DNA of 36,775 nt from a bacterium (lineage in GTDB: Bacteria; Patescibacteriota; Patescibacteriia; UBA9934; GWF2-40-263), in the NCBI GenBank assembly GCA_020052445.1, contig JAGVPA010000076.1, positions 1 through 36,775 on the forward strand, in the 5' to 3' direction. Below the pieces are notes generated by a model. That model made no database searches and had not been told where the DNA came from. It saw only the letters and a program-made list of their open reading frames with translations. This document shows, piece by piece, positions 7,552 through 15,036 of the stretch. Both the position numbers and the translations under genes were made by a program. The stretch's first letter is position 1; each line of letters opens with the position of its first letter.

Positions 7552-8633
7552 AACACATCGTGAAAATTATTTTCTTTGAGCTGAGAAATAATTTCTTTAA
7601 CTCGCTGAGCTTCACTCTTCGGACAAACCAAAAGTGCGTCGCCGGTATCAACCACCACGATATCTTTCATACCGAGTACGGCCACCGTCTTCCCTTCCGG
7701 CGCATAAATCAAAGAATTTTCCGTATCGATTAAAATACTTCGCCCCTTGGTCACATTATTATTTTCCTCGGTCGACAAACGATCGTGAAGCGTATCCCAA
7801 GCCCCGATGTCACTCCAACCAAAATCACCTTTAATAATGAGAACGTCGGTCGGAGCCATTTTTTCAGTTACGGCGTAGTCAAAGGAAATTTTTGGTAAAC
7901 GAGAATAAAGGACGTCGAATCGTTGGGGCGCGCCATGGTGCGCCCCAACGGCGACGGCCTGTATTCCCCGAAAAATTTCCGCCATTTCCGGCGCGTAATT
8001 TTCGAAGGCTTCCATGAATTTCCTTGGCGTCCACATGTAATAACTGGCGTGCCAAAGATACGAACCTTCCTCTAAATACTGTTTGGCGATTTCGTAAGGC
8101 GGCTTTTCGGTATGACCGGCAAAATTAAAAATCTCCACGCCATCTCGAACTTCGAGCAACTCGCCGATTTTTGTGTAACCAAGAACCGTGCTCGGGAAAG
8201 TTGGTACGACACCGATGTCGAGCATCTTTCCGGTCTCGCGAATCAGTTGATCGCCAACCGATAAACACCGCAAAAACTTTTCTTCGTCGCCAATAAAATG
8301 ATCCGAAGGAATAAAAATTATCGGTTCATCCGGATCATCGAGTTCCAAAATGGCGGCCACAAAACCCATGGCCGGACCAGTGTCCCGTTTTTCCGGTTCG
8401 ATGATCATCCGCTCAACCGGCCAATCCGGAAAATGAGCGCCAAGCATTTCAGCCAAAGGCGCCGAAACCGAAAAATAAATTTTTTCTTTCGGGAAAAATT
8501 TAAGCAAGCGACGATAAGTCTCAAGAATGAGCGGTTCATCGCTAACGAGCTCAAAAAATTGTTTAGGTTTAGACTCACGGCTCATTGGCCAGAGTCTGGT
8601 GCCGGTCCCGCCGGCCATGATGATGGCTTTCAT
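7548..8633 (-). CDS. manC: Mannose-1-phosphate guanylyltransferase
   Basis: Makes GDP-mannose from mannose-1-phosphate and GTP for surface polysaccharide. 361 residues, matching the nucleotidyltransferase domain without the C-terminal isomerase half of bifunctional enzymes. The signature MAGGTGTRLWPMSRESKPKQ is at 6-25, followed by FIPSDHFI (107-114), GYTKIG, FAGHTEKPP, and late ISFDYAVTEK and FGWSDIGAWD. Residues about 224-241 (VAVGAHHGAPQRF) derive from a 30-base palindrome placed in frame just before the conserved SFDYAV. No SD is present. A mannose-6-phosphate specificity is assumed from the family, not shown. Confidence 0.92.
   Translation of the reverse strand: MKAIIMAGGTGTRLWPMSRESKPKQFFELVSDEPLILETYRRLLKFFPKEKIYFSVSAPLAEMLGAHFPDWPVERMIIEPEKRDTGPAMGFVAAILELDDPDEPIIFIPSDHFIGDEEKFLRCLSVGDQLIRETGKMLDIGVVPTFPSTVLGYTKIGELLEVRDGVEIFNFAGHTEKPPYEIAKQYLEEGSYLWHASYYMWTPRKFMEAFENYAPEMAEIFRGIQAVAVGAHHGAPQRFDVLYSRLPKISFDYAVTEKMAPTDVLIIKGDFGWSDIGAWDTLHDRLSTEENNNVTKGRSILIDTENSLIYAPEGKTVAVLGMKDIVVVDTGDALLVCPKSEAQRVKEIISQLKENNFHDVL
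7921..7950. repeat. Palindromic element inside manC
   Basis: Arms CGTTGGGGCGC and GCGCCCCAACG around a GCCATGGT centre, a near-perfect 30-base palindrome. It is in frame with manC and encodes Gly/Ala/His-rich residues not expected at this position in the family. Confidence 0.85.
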
Positions 8634-8691
8634 AATTGTCTGAACTGGGATTTATGGGATTAAAGGATTTCTAGGATTTTGAATTGGATTT

Positions 8692-9450
8692 TCAATACGG
8701 TGGAGATTTTATTTTCCAACCATCTATTTTAAAACCGCCCATTTTTTTCAAAACGTAATCAGTCAACTGTTCTATTTTATCCAGAGAAGCTTTTTCCAAA
8801 CATTTTTTGAACAAAGAAACAAATTTTTGATCGGGAATATTTTTAATTCCGTATTTCTTTCTGAATTTTTCGTTAGTTAGCATTTTGTGCACCTTGGACA
8901 AACCGCAAATTTCCGTACCGATAAATTCCGTGTAAATTTCTAAAATTTTGGTCAGATCGTTAAAATAGACAAAAGAAAAACTGGGTGAATTTTGTCTGTT
9001 CAAATCTTTCAAATTATCCAACTGATCCCAAAGAGAATATTTTTTAATTTCCGTCTGAAGAGCTGTGAGTTTTTTAATTTTTTTTTGTTTCAATTGTTTT
9101 TCAAACCGTCGTTTGGTTCTTTTTAAAACTCCGGTTTTATCAAACAAAATTTTTCCAATCGCAAACATTCTGACATCTGAAGCGATTCTATTTTTTCCAT
9201 CCTCGCTCTTACTGTTTTTAACAATCTGACAAATTGGATTGGCAAAATACTCGATCAAAAAACCATCAACGATTTTATTGCCCCGTTCTCGCCACCTGAT
9301 ATCATCTGACAAAATTATATGAACATCAATATCAGAAAATTCCGTGGCTAAACCGGTAACATAACTACCGGTAACCAAAGCACCAATCACTTCCTTTCGA
9401 TTTTTCCAATCTGTCAAAAACTTATCAAGAGCTTTTTCCCAAAATTGCAT
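8692..9450 (-). CDS. Nucleotidyltransferase-domain protein
   Basis: 252 residues. The N terminus has the DNA polymerase beta-like nucleotidyltransferase signature TGSYVTGLATEFSDIDVHII, with the GS at 28-29 and the metal-binding Asp pair at 40 and 42. A Lys-rich middle (about 106-125) and an alpha-helical C-terminal part follow, resembling substrate-binding domains of aminoglycoside- or MNT-type enzymes. The substrate is unknown. It could be a nucleotide-transferring modifier of a small molecule or of RNA or protein. The gene has a leader with a hairpin element (9479-9519) and a possible -10 box TATACT (9532-9537, minus strand). It could be the MNT half of a toxin-antitoxin pair, but no HEPN partner lies next to it. 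Confidence 0.75.
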   Translation of the reverse strand: MQFWEKALDKFLTDWKNRKEVIGALVTGSYVTGLATEFSDIDVHIILSDDIRWRERGNKIVDGFLIEYFANPICQIVKNSKSEDGKNRIASDVRMFAIGKILFDKTGVLKRTKRRFEKQLKQKKIKKLTALQTEIKKYSLWDQLDNLKDLNRQNSPSFSFVYFNDLTKILEIYTEFIGTEICGLSKVHKMLTNEKFRKKYGIKNIPDQKFVSLFKKCLEKASLDKIEQLTDYVLKKMGGFKIDGWKIKSPPY

Positions 9451-9478
9451 ATTTTTTATTTATTTAACTTCTCTCGAA

Positions 9479-9519
9479 CCTTCTTTTTGAACTATCCGGA
9501 AATTCCGGACAACTCAATT
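9479..9519 (-). promoter_or_regulatory. Leader hairpin element 1 (upstream of nucleotidyltransferase gene)
   Basis: On the minus strand, TCCGG-AATTT-CCGGA followed by TAGTTCAAAAAGAAGG. The same downstream sequence follows a different hairpin upstream of the NYN gene (10339-10376). Here the element begins just after a candidate TATACT -10 box at 9532-9537, so it would lie in the 5' untranslated region, about 28 nt before the ATG. Confidence 0.55.
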
Positions 9520-9588
9520 TTTTCCTTCTTAAGTATACTGGAATTCCTAATATACTGAATTTTCATTGAATTTCACGTTGTGGATATC

Positions 9589-9617
9589 TTGACAGCAACT
9601 CTAAAATTATGTAACAT
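9589..9617 (+). promoter_or_regulatory. Plus-strand promoter of candidate small RNA
   Basis: TTGACA (9589-9594), a 17-nt spacer, then TAACAT (9612-9617). It points away from both minus-strand neighbours into a region with two hairpins and no ORF. Confidence 0.5.
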
Positions 9618-9623
9618 TTAAAT

Positions 9624-9692
9624 ATAAGTTGCGAAGCAATTCGCAGGCTTACCGGATTTTGATCGAAATTCGCCCGCAAGGGTGAATTTTTG
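9624..9692 (+). ncRNA. Candidate small RNA with two GCAA-capped hairpins
   Basis: A predicted transcript of about 70 nt lies between two minus-strand genes. The first hairpin is TGCGAA-GCAA-TTCGCA; the second is AAATTCGCCC-GCAA-GGGTGAATTT followed by Ts. Both loops are GNRA tetraloops. The second hairpin doubles as a terminator. There is no ORF, and I do not recognise an Rfam family. The other reading is that the second hairpin merely terminates the NYN transcript on the opposite strand. Confidence 0.45.
9666..9691 (+). terminator. Terminator hairpin of the candidate small RNA
   Basis: A 10-bp stem (one G-U pair) with a GCAA loop, ending in TTTTT on the plus strand. On the minus strand it lies just below the NYN stop, but there the T-tract is weak. 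Confidence 0.55.
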
Positions 9693-9693
9693 A

Positions 9694-10305
9694 TTATCTT
9701 CGAATAAATCTTTCCATATTCAATCTGTACTCAAAATCATCAGCAAACAAAATTTCCGATATTATTCCAACTTTTTGTGCATCAATTACCTCACGACCGA
9801 TGTGACCGCGAGCACTCATGACAATACTTTTTTTACCATATTCTTTACTCAAATATTCCAAAGCCCTTACCAGATCGCCATCACCGGAAAAAAGAATAAT
9901 CGTATCATAATTATCTCTCTCTTGAATTAGATCAACCGCCATCTCCACATCAAGATCGCATTTTTTTTCAAAACCAAAAACACTGTCTTTTGAACAAATA
10001 TATTTAACTCGTTTGGCCACCACTTCAAAACCGTTTATCTTTGCTCGATTTAAAATTTTATCTGACCATTGTGTCATAATCTGACACGCTTCGTGTTTTC
10101 CAAAATCCGCGCCATAATAAAAACGCCGAAGAAAAACTTTTCCGGTTGAAAAATTTTTTACCAACCTGGCAAGTTCCGGCACACCAACTTTCCAATTTAA
10201 ACCATTCTTCCACTTTTCAACATTACCAAAATCAACAACCACAATAGTCCGCTGACGAAATTGATCGTAATCTTTTAAAAAATTTGCTATCTCGCCCTGG
10301 GTCAT
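9694..10305 (-). CDS. NYN-domain (LabA/DUF88-like) putative ribonuclease
   Basis: 203 residues from the ATG at 10305 (an upstream TTG at 10317 would add four). The NYN fold is shown by an early VVVDFGNVEKW strand-Asp motif, a central KKCDLDVEMAVDLI with conserved Asp residues, and ILFSGDGDLVRALEYL followed by VMSARGHIGREV. These acidic residues form the metal site of PIN-like nucleases, so RNA cleavage is likely from family knowledge, though the target is unknown. The gene has a leader hairpin element nearly identical in its flank to that of the next gene downstream, suggesting shared control. No SD is visible. Confidence 0.85.
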   Translation of the reverse strand: MTQGEIANFLKDYDQFRQRTIVVVDFGNVEKWKNGLNWKVGVPELARLVKNFSTGKVFLRRFYYGADFGKHEACQIMTQWSDKILNRAKINGFEVVAKRVKYICSKDSVFGFEKKCDLDVEMAVDLIQERDNYDTIILFSGDGDLVRALEYLSKEYGKKSIVMSARGHIGREVIDAQKVGIISEILFADDFEYRLNMERFIRR

Positions 10306-10338
10306 AATTTTAAACAATCTCTTTTTCGATCTTTTAAT

Positions 10339-10376
10339 CCTTCTTTTTGAACTACCGAGGATTCCTCGGTAATTGA
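10339..10376 (-). promoter_or_regulatory. Leader hairpin element 2 (upstream of NYN gene)
   Basis: On the minus strand, ACCGAGG-AAT-CCTCGGT followed by AGTTCAAAAAGAAGG. It matches the element at 9479-9519 in its flanks, while the stem sequence differs but still pairs. It ends about 34 nt upstream of the NYN ATG. Confidence 0.55.
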
Positions 10377-10447
10377 ATCTTTCAAACCAAAATCATCTTA
10401 ATCATTCAATCAGTTTAATCATGGTTCAAGACAACCAACCAAATCAC

Positions 10448-10516
10448 GTGGCCACCCTACGCTCGCGCCGAGCTACGGAGTGGTAAACGAGATCCTTCTT
10501 TGGCTCAGGATGACAA
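10448..10516 (+). repeat. Family B repeat, copy 3
   Basis: The core CCGAGCTACGGAGTGGTAAA is followed by a GGCTCAGGATGACA end. It sits in the 10318-10602 gap, which also holds a half copy of an ATCATGGTTCA-type repeat near 10419 and a short CTTCGCTCAAGGCGAGC hairpin near 10561. No gene is visible in the gap. Confidence 0.7.
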
Positions 10517-10602
10517 AGAAAAGAACCAACAATCTTGCCAATCCTCAAAATCCCATCCCACTTCGCTCAAGGCGAGCTTCGGCGGGACAAGATAATCCTA
10601 GT

Positions 10603-11106
10603 TCAGACAATCAATCTCGCCACCACCGTCGCCACCCCAATTCCCAAAACTGCCCCGCCGATAATATCACTAAAATAATGAACGCCGACAGCAATCCGAC
10701 TCAAGGCAATCAAAGCGGCCAAGACGAAAAATATCGAACCCCAAACTGGGTCCTGGGCAAAAACTCCGGCCGCCAGGGCGCAAGATATGGTGGTGTGGCC
10801 GGAAGGAAATGACGGCGTGCGCCACATGAGTTCCAGCAAAGGTTTTTCGTGGTTTTGTTGGAATGGTCGGTGTCGATTTAATAAATAAGCGATGGCCAGT
10901 TGTAAAATCCAAGCTATAGAAACGCCAATTATCAAAGCTAGCGCCGAATGCTTTTCCAAATGTTTAACCAGAATTTCCCAAAGTAAAACCGAAGCTGCCA
11001 ATAGCCAAACAAATTTCGTGGCGCCAAAAATCGCCAGTTTGGATAAACCGGTAGATTGTTTGGTTAAAGAAAATATTTTCTCGGCGAATTTTTTATCAAG
11101 TTGCAC
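10603..11106 (-). CDS. PAP2-superfamily membrane phosphatase
   Basis: 167 residues. The three phosphatase motifs are present: LLNRHRPF (75-82), FPSGHT (100-105) and SRIAVGVHYFSD (136-147), with catalytic His 104 and His 143. Several hydrophobic segments (about 33-46, 56-76, 106-116, 123-136, 148-165) mark an integral membrane enzyme. It is likely a lipid phosphatase, for example for undecaprenyl diphosphate, phosphatidate or phosphatidylglycerophosphate; the substrate cannot be told from sequence. It starts 5 nt after the gpmI stop, so the two are probably cotranscribed. Confidence 0.9.
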   Translation of the reverse strand: MQLDKKFAEKIFSLTKQSTGLSKLAIFGATKFVWLLAASVLLWEILVKHLEKHSALALIIGVSIAWILQLAIAYLLNRHRPFQQNHEKPLLELMWRTPSFPSGHTTISCALAAGVFAQDPVWGSIFFVLAALIALSRIAVGVHYFSDIIGGAVLGIGVATVVARLIV

Positions 11107-11111
11107 AAAAT

Positions 11112-12707
11112 TTAAATTAAAACCGTACCGGTCATTTCGTCCGGTTTATCAACTTTTAATATCGATAAAACCGTTGGCGCCACGTCGGCCAACATACCGA
11201 TAGTCGACACGAGCGACAAATCACCTTCAGGTACCTCGCCACTTGGCGCAGTGACGTTTTCAAATTGTTTACCGATAATCAAAAACGGCACCGGATTAGT
11301 CGAATGTTCTTTATCCATTTCGTCAGTCCGTAAATTTTTCACTTCTTCAACATTACCGTGATCGGCGGTCACCAGCAAAACTCCGCCTTTCCCCAAAATT
11401 ACCTCAGCTAATTTTCCCATACATTCATCGGCCACTTCATCAGCCTTAATCGAAGCTTCGAGACTGCCGGTGTGAGCCACCATGTCCGGATTGGCAAAAT
11501 TCGCCACAATAAAATCATATTTCTCGGCCGAAATTTCTTTAACAATTCGATCGGTAATTTCGCAAGCACTCATGGCTGGCGCTTGATCGTACGAAGAAAC
11601 CTGCGGTGATGGAATAATAACTCGATCTTCGCCCGGAAACGATTCCTCTTTTGTACCATTCAAAAAGAAAGTCACGTGGGCATATTTTTCAGTTTCCGCG
11701 ATATGGAGTTGGGTCAGACCAGCATTTGAGATGGCTTCGGCCAAAGTATTTTTGATGATATTTGGCGGCACGGCCACCTCAATCGGCAAACCTTTTTCAA
11801 ATTCGGTCATGCTGACCAAAAAAACATTGTTCAAACGTTCGCGAGCGAATTTATCAAAATCCGGTAAAGCAAAAGCTTTGGTGATTTGTCGCATGCGATC
11901 GGGACGAAAATTGAAAAAAATCACCGCGTCGTTATTTTGAATTTTGGCCACCGGTAAACCATCTTCTAGAATAACCGTCGGTACAAATTGCTCATCAAAA
12001 ATTTCCTTGGCATACGAAGCTTTAATTGCCTCCAAAGAATCAGTCGCCGTCTCACCCTGTCCCAAAACCATGGCGTTGTAAGCTTTCTCGGTCCGGTCCC
12101 AACGATTGTCACGATCCATGGCGTAAAAACGTCCGGACACGGAAGCGATTTTTCCTACTCCATATTCCTGAATTTTTTTCTGAAGGGTTTGAATGAAATC
12201 CGAAGCGACGTTGTAGACCGTGTCGCGACCGTCAAGAATGGCGTGAACAAAAACTTTGTCGAACTTTTGTTTTTTAGCCAGTTCCAAAAGTGCATAACAA
12301 TGTTCGTCCATGGAGTGAACGCGGCCGGAAGAGACCAAACCAACTAAATGAACGGCGCTTTTATTTGTTTTGGCAAAATCAAAAGCTTTGATGAAAGCCT
12401 GGTTCTCAAAAAAAGCCCCGGTGGCAATATCACGATTGATGCGCGGCAAAGTCTGATAATAAACTCGCCCGGCTCCAATCGCCAAGTGGCCAACTTCGGA
12501 ATTTCCCATCTCACCCCAAGACAAACCAACTTCCTCACCACTGGCCCGAATGGACATGGCTGGATAATTTCGCACAAACTTGGCAAAATTCGGCATCTTG
12601 GCCCTGGTCACCGCATTACCATCGCCAGCCGGCGCAATACCAAAACCATCGATAATCAAAAGAACTACCGGTTTCGGCCGTTGAATTTCAATAGGTGTTT
12701 CCGCCAT
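11112..12707 (-). CDS. gpmI: 2,3-bisphosphoglycerate-independent phosphoglycerate mutase
   Basis: Interconverts 3- and 2-phosphoglycerate in lower glycolysis, using two Mn ions and a phosphoserine intermediate. 531 residues, normal for the family. VLLIIDGFGIAP opens the phosphatase domain; the catalytic Ser is in MGNSEVGH; HAILDGRDT lies in the transferase domain; NFANPDMVAHTGS and VTADHGNVEEV carry late metal ligands. A candidate promoter lies at 12734-12762 and there is no SD. It belongs with eno, pgk and gap in the same window, all on the minus strand. Confidence 0.97.
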   Translation of the reverse strand: MAETPIEIQRPKPVVLLIIDGFGIAPAGDGNAVTRAKMPNFAKFVRNYPAMSIRASGEEVGLSWGEMGNSEVGHLAIGAGRVYYQTLPRINRDIATGAFFENQAFIKAFDFAKTNKSAVHLVGLVSSGRVHSMDEHCYALLELAKKQKFDKVFVHAILDGRDTVYNVASDFIQTLQKKIQEYGVGKIASVSGRFYAMDRDNRWDRTEKAYNAMVLGQGETATDSLEAIKASYAKEIFDEQFVPTVILEDGLPVAKIQNNDAVIFFNFRPDRMRQITKAFALPDFDKFARERLNNVFLVSMTEFEKGLPIEVAVPPNIIKNTLAEAISNAGLTQLHIAETEKYAHVTFFLNGTKEESFPGEDRVIIPSPQVSSYDQAPAMSACEITDRIVKEISAEKYDFIVANFANPDMVAHTGSLEASIKADEVADECMGKLAEVILGKGGVLLVTADHGNVEEVKNLRTDEMDKEHSTNPVPFLIIGKQFENVTAPSGEVPEGDLSLVSTIGMLADVAPTVLSILKVDKPDEMTGTVLI

Positions 12708-12733
12708 AAAAAAGCTTAAGTTTATGTGGAGAT

Positions 12734-12762
12734 ATTTTAACGTTTTTTGAGAATTAACGGAA
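12734..12762 (-). promoter_or_regulatory. Candidate gpmI promoter
   Basis: On the minus strand, TTCCGT (12757-12762), a 17-nt spacer, then TAAAAT (12734-12739), between the upstream terminator and the gpmI ATG. Confidence 0.4.
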
Positions 12763-12771
12763 GGGGCGATT

Positions 12772-12809
12772 AAAAAAATCGCTCAGACTTTAACCAAGCG
12801 ATTTTTTTT
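12772..12809 (-). terminator. Terminator below the 12826-13644 gene
   Basis: Complementary arms AAATCGCT and AGCGATTT around a loop of about 13 nt, with seven Ts following on the minus strand. It separates the eno unit from gpmI. Confidence 0.75.
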
Positions 12810-12825
12810 AATTTTTCAAAATCAA

Positions 12826-13644
12826 TTATTCAGCTTTAGGTGACAATAATTCAGCGAGAATAGCTAAATTTTCCTGAGCTTGTTTGAATTCTTTCAAAAT
12901 TTCATCAATTCTTCTAGAAACAATTTCTACCCCAATGTCGTAATTGTATTCAACCGGAATCTTTTTTTCAGTTACTCTCACTTCATCTGTGCCTCTTTCC
13001 ATTCCTCTCTGCTTTTTTATTTTTTCAATTTTTTTCTTTGCTTCAGCCTCAGCTTCTATCTGCTGATCATAGCCTGTTGAAAACCATGTATCAAACCAAC
13101 CTGTTGTTCCGAGAATTTCATAAATCAAAGATTTTAATAACCTTTTCTCTTCTTCTGGCGCCATGACATCCATAACTGGTACTCTAACTTTTTCAGTTAT
13201 TCTTAATGTTATTGTGTCCTTAGAGCCGGACAGAACCTTTTCTTGAAATTCTTGAGCGTCAGAAGGCAAAGCCTCATCTTCTCCTTGCAGTTCCATCAAT
13301 TTACCTTTAACAAAATCTTGAAAAACACCTCTTGTTCCCTCGGCCAAATTATCATATTCAACATGCAAATCGGCCAGAAGTTGCGAAACACTTGCTTTTT
13401 TTAGCTCAACGGAAAAAGCTTCCGTTCTTTTTACCAATACTAATTCATACCGCTGTCTTAACCTTTGAGCTTCGCGTCTAACAAATCCCGGATTTTTGTC
13501 CTTATTTTCTTGAAGAAAAGAAACCGCTGCCGCCATTCCCTTCTCCCTCAAAATTTTATTAAAAGGCTTCTGTAAATCTCGTCCTGCTTCTGTCTCAGGA
13601 CGAACAGTGACTTCTCCTCTAATTTCTCTTGACATAAAAAACAT
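12826..13644 (-). CDS. Hypothetical protein, alpha-helical
   Basis: 272 residues, not recognised. Largely charged and helical with no signal peptide or membrane segment, so probably cytoplasmic. A Lys/Glu-rich stretch around 200-215 (IEAEAEAKKKIEKIKKQRG) and a C-terminal helix are likely coiled coil. The start is MFFMSREIRGEV; the second Met (13635) is an equally good start, and neither has an SD. It begins 26 nt below the eno stop on the same strand and ends at a terminator, so it is probably transcribed with eno. Confidence 0.7.
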   Translation of the reverse strand: MFFMSREIRGEVTVRPETEAGRDLQKPFNKILREKGMAAAVSFLQENKDKNPGFVRREAQRLRQRYELVLVKRTEAFSVELKKASVSQLLADLHVEYDNLAEGTRGVFQDFVKGKLMELQGEDEALPSDAQEFQEKVLSGSKDTITLRITEKVRVPVMDVMAPEEEKRLLKSLIYEILGTTGWFDTWFSTGYDQQIEAEAEAKKKIEKIKKQRGMERGTDEVRVTEKKIPVEYNYDIGVEIVSRRIDEILKEFKQAQENLAILAELLSPKAE

Positions 13645-13670
13645 GGGTTAATTTTAATACTTAAATTACA

Positions 13671-14930
13671 TCATTTTTTCACTTCTTCGTCAATCTCCAT
13701 CAACCGATTATATTTCTCCACCCGTTCCGAACGAGACAGTGAACCGGTTTTTATAAAGTCTGCATTCACCGCCACCGCCAAATCGGCAATCGTCGTATCG
13801 GCCGTCTCGCCGGAACGATGAGAGACTGAAACTTTGTAGCCAGCTTGTTTGGCCAGCATGATGGCATCGATGGTTTCGATTAGTGTGCCAATCTGATTTA
13901 ATTTTATCAAAATCGCATTTCCGGCTTTCTGTTCGATGCCTTTTCTTAATCTCTCGACATTTGTCACAAACAAATCGTCACCAACTAAAGAAATTTTTGA
14001 GCCGAGTTCTTTGGTAAGTTTTTGCCAACCTACCCAGTCGTCTTCAGCCAAACCATCTTCGAGCGAGATGATTGGATACTTGCTCACCCATTTTTTCCAC
14101 ATAGCAATCATTTCGTTCGAGGTTTTTGCACCACCATCTTTTTTCAATTGATAAACTTTTTTCTTGGCATCATAAAGTTCTGACGAAGCTGGATCGAGAG
14201 CGAATTTTACATCGGTGCCAATTTTGTAACCAGCCGACTTCACAGCTTTCACGAGCCATTGCAAAGCCTCTTCATTTTTTTTGAACGAAACAGCGAAACC
14301 ACCTTCATCACCAACTCCGGTTGAAAGTCCGGCTTTTTTCAAAAGAGCTCCGAGGGCGTGAAAAACTTCGGCCCCGCAACGAACTCGTTCGCGAAGTTTT
14401 TTCTGCTGCGGCACAATCATGAACTCCTGAAAATCCAAACACCAACCGGCGTGAGCGCCGCCGTTCAAAACATTCATGGTTGGGTATGGCATTTTGTAAG
14501 TTTTTTCTGGCAAGTCAAAAGTCCAACGCAAATGTTCGTAAAGAGGCACCCGACGGTGGCGAGCGGCCGCTTGAGCGCAGGCGAGTGAAACACCAAGAAT
14601 GGCGTTGGCTCCGAGCTTGGATTTATTGGCCGTGCCATCTAAAAAAACCAACTCCTTATCAATCTCACGTTGTCGCAAAACATCTTTTCCAACCAAGGCC
14701 TTACAAATTTTTGTGTTAACGTTTTTGACCGCTATCAAAACACCTTTGCCACCGTAACGTTTCGGATCACCGTCACGAAGCTCGAGCGCCTCGTGACTAC
14801 CAGTTGAAGCACCACTCGGAACAGAAGCCGAGCCGACGGTTCCATCGGTGAGCAAAACGGAAACTTTAAGAGTTGGGTTGCCACGAGAATCCAAGATTTC
14901 GTGGGCGTGAATGGTTTCTATCTTTGGCAT
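13671..14930 (-). CDS. eno: Enolase
   Basis: Converts 2-phosphoglycerate to phosphoenolpyruvate. 419 residues. Full set of signatures: [14 protein letters not shown] near the N terminus, [27 protein letters not shown], the catalytic region [39 protein letters not shown] with the catalytic Lys, and [19 protein letters not shown]. The C terminus is complete. No promoter is visible in the 106 bases up to the res gene, most of which is a repeat, so eno may depend on transcription from the restriction operon or from pgk upstream. Confidence 0.98.
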   Translation of the reverse strand: MPKIETIHAHEILDSRGNPTLKVSVLLTDGTVGSASVPSGASTGSHEALELRDGDPKRYGGKGVLIAVKNVNTKICKALVGKDVLRQREIDKELVFLDGTANKSKLGANAILGVSLACAQAAARHRRVPLYEHLRWTFDLPEKTYKMPYPTMNVLNGGAHAGWCLDFQEFMIVPQQKKLRERVRCGAEVFHALGALLKKAGLSTGVGDEGGFAVSFKKNEEALQWLVKAVKSAGYKIGTDVKFALDPASSELYDAKKKVYQLKKDGGAKTSNEMIAMWKKWVSKYPIISLEDGLAEDDWVGWQKLTKELGSKISLVGDDLFVTNVERLRKGIEQKAGNAILIKLNQIGTLIETIDAIMLAKQAGYKVSVSHRSGETADTTIADLAVAVNADFIKTGSLSRSERVEKYNRLMEIDEEVKK

Positions 14931-14942
14931 AATATTTGACGC

Positions 14943-14993
14943 CCCTCACCCCAACCCTCTCCCGATTCGTCCTCGGATATGAGGAGAGGGAGA
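14943..14993. repeat. Family D-like palindromic repeat
   Basis: CCCTCTCCCGATTCG and a complementary ATGAGGAGAGGGAGA arm, directly upstream of eno. Same style as the copies at 6481-6523 and 35628-35805. Confidence 0.65.
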
Positions 14994-15036
14994 TAATTAT
15001 TTTGGAGTAATGAAGGCTAAAATGAAAATAATATTA

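Noticed and set aside
8692-10305. MNT-HEPN toxin-antitoxin pair
   Set aside because: The nucleotidyltransferase neighbour is an NYN protein 244 bases away, not a HEPN protein, and no overlap or coupling is seen.
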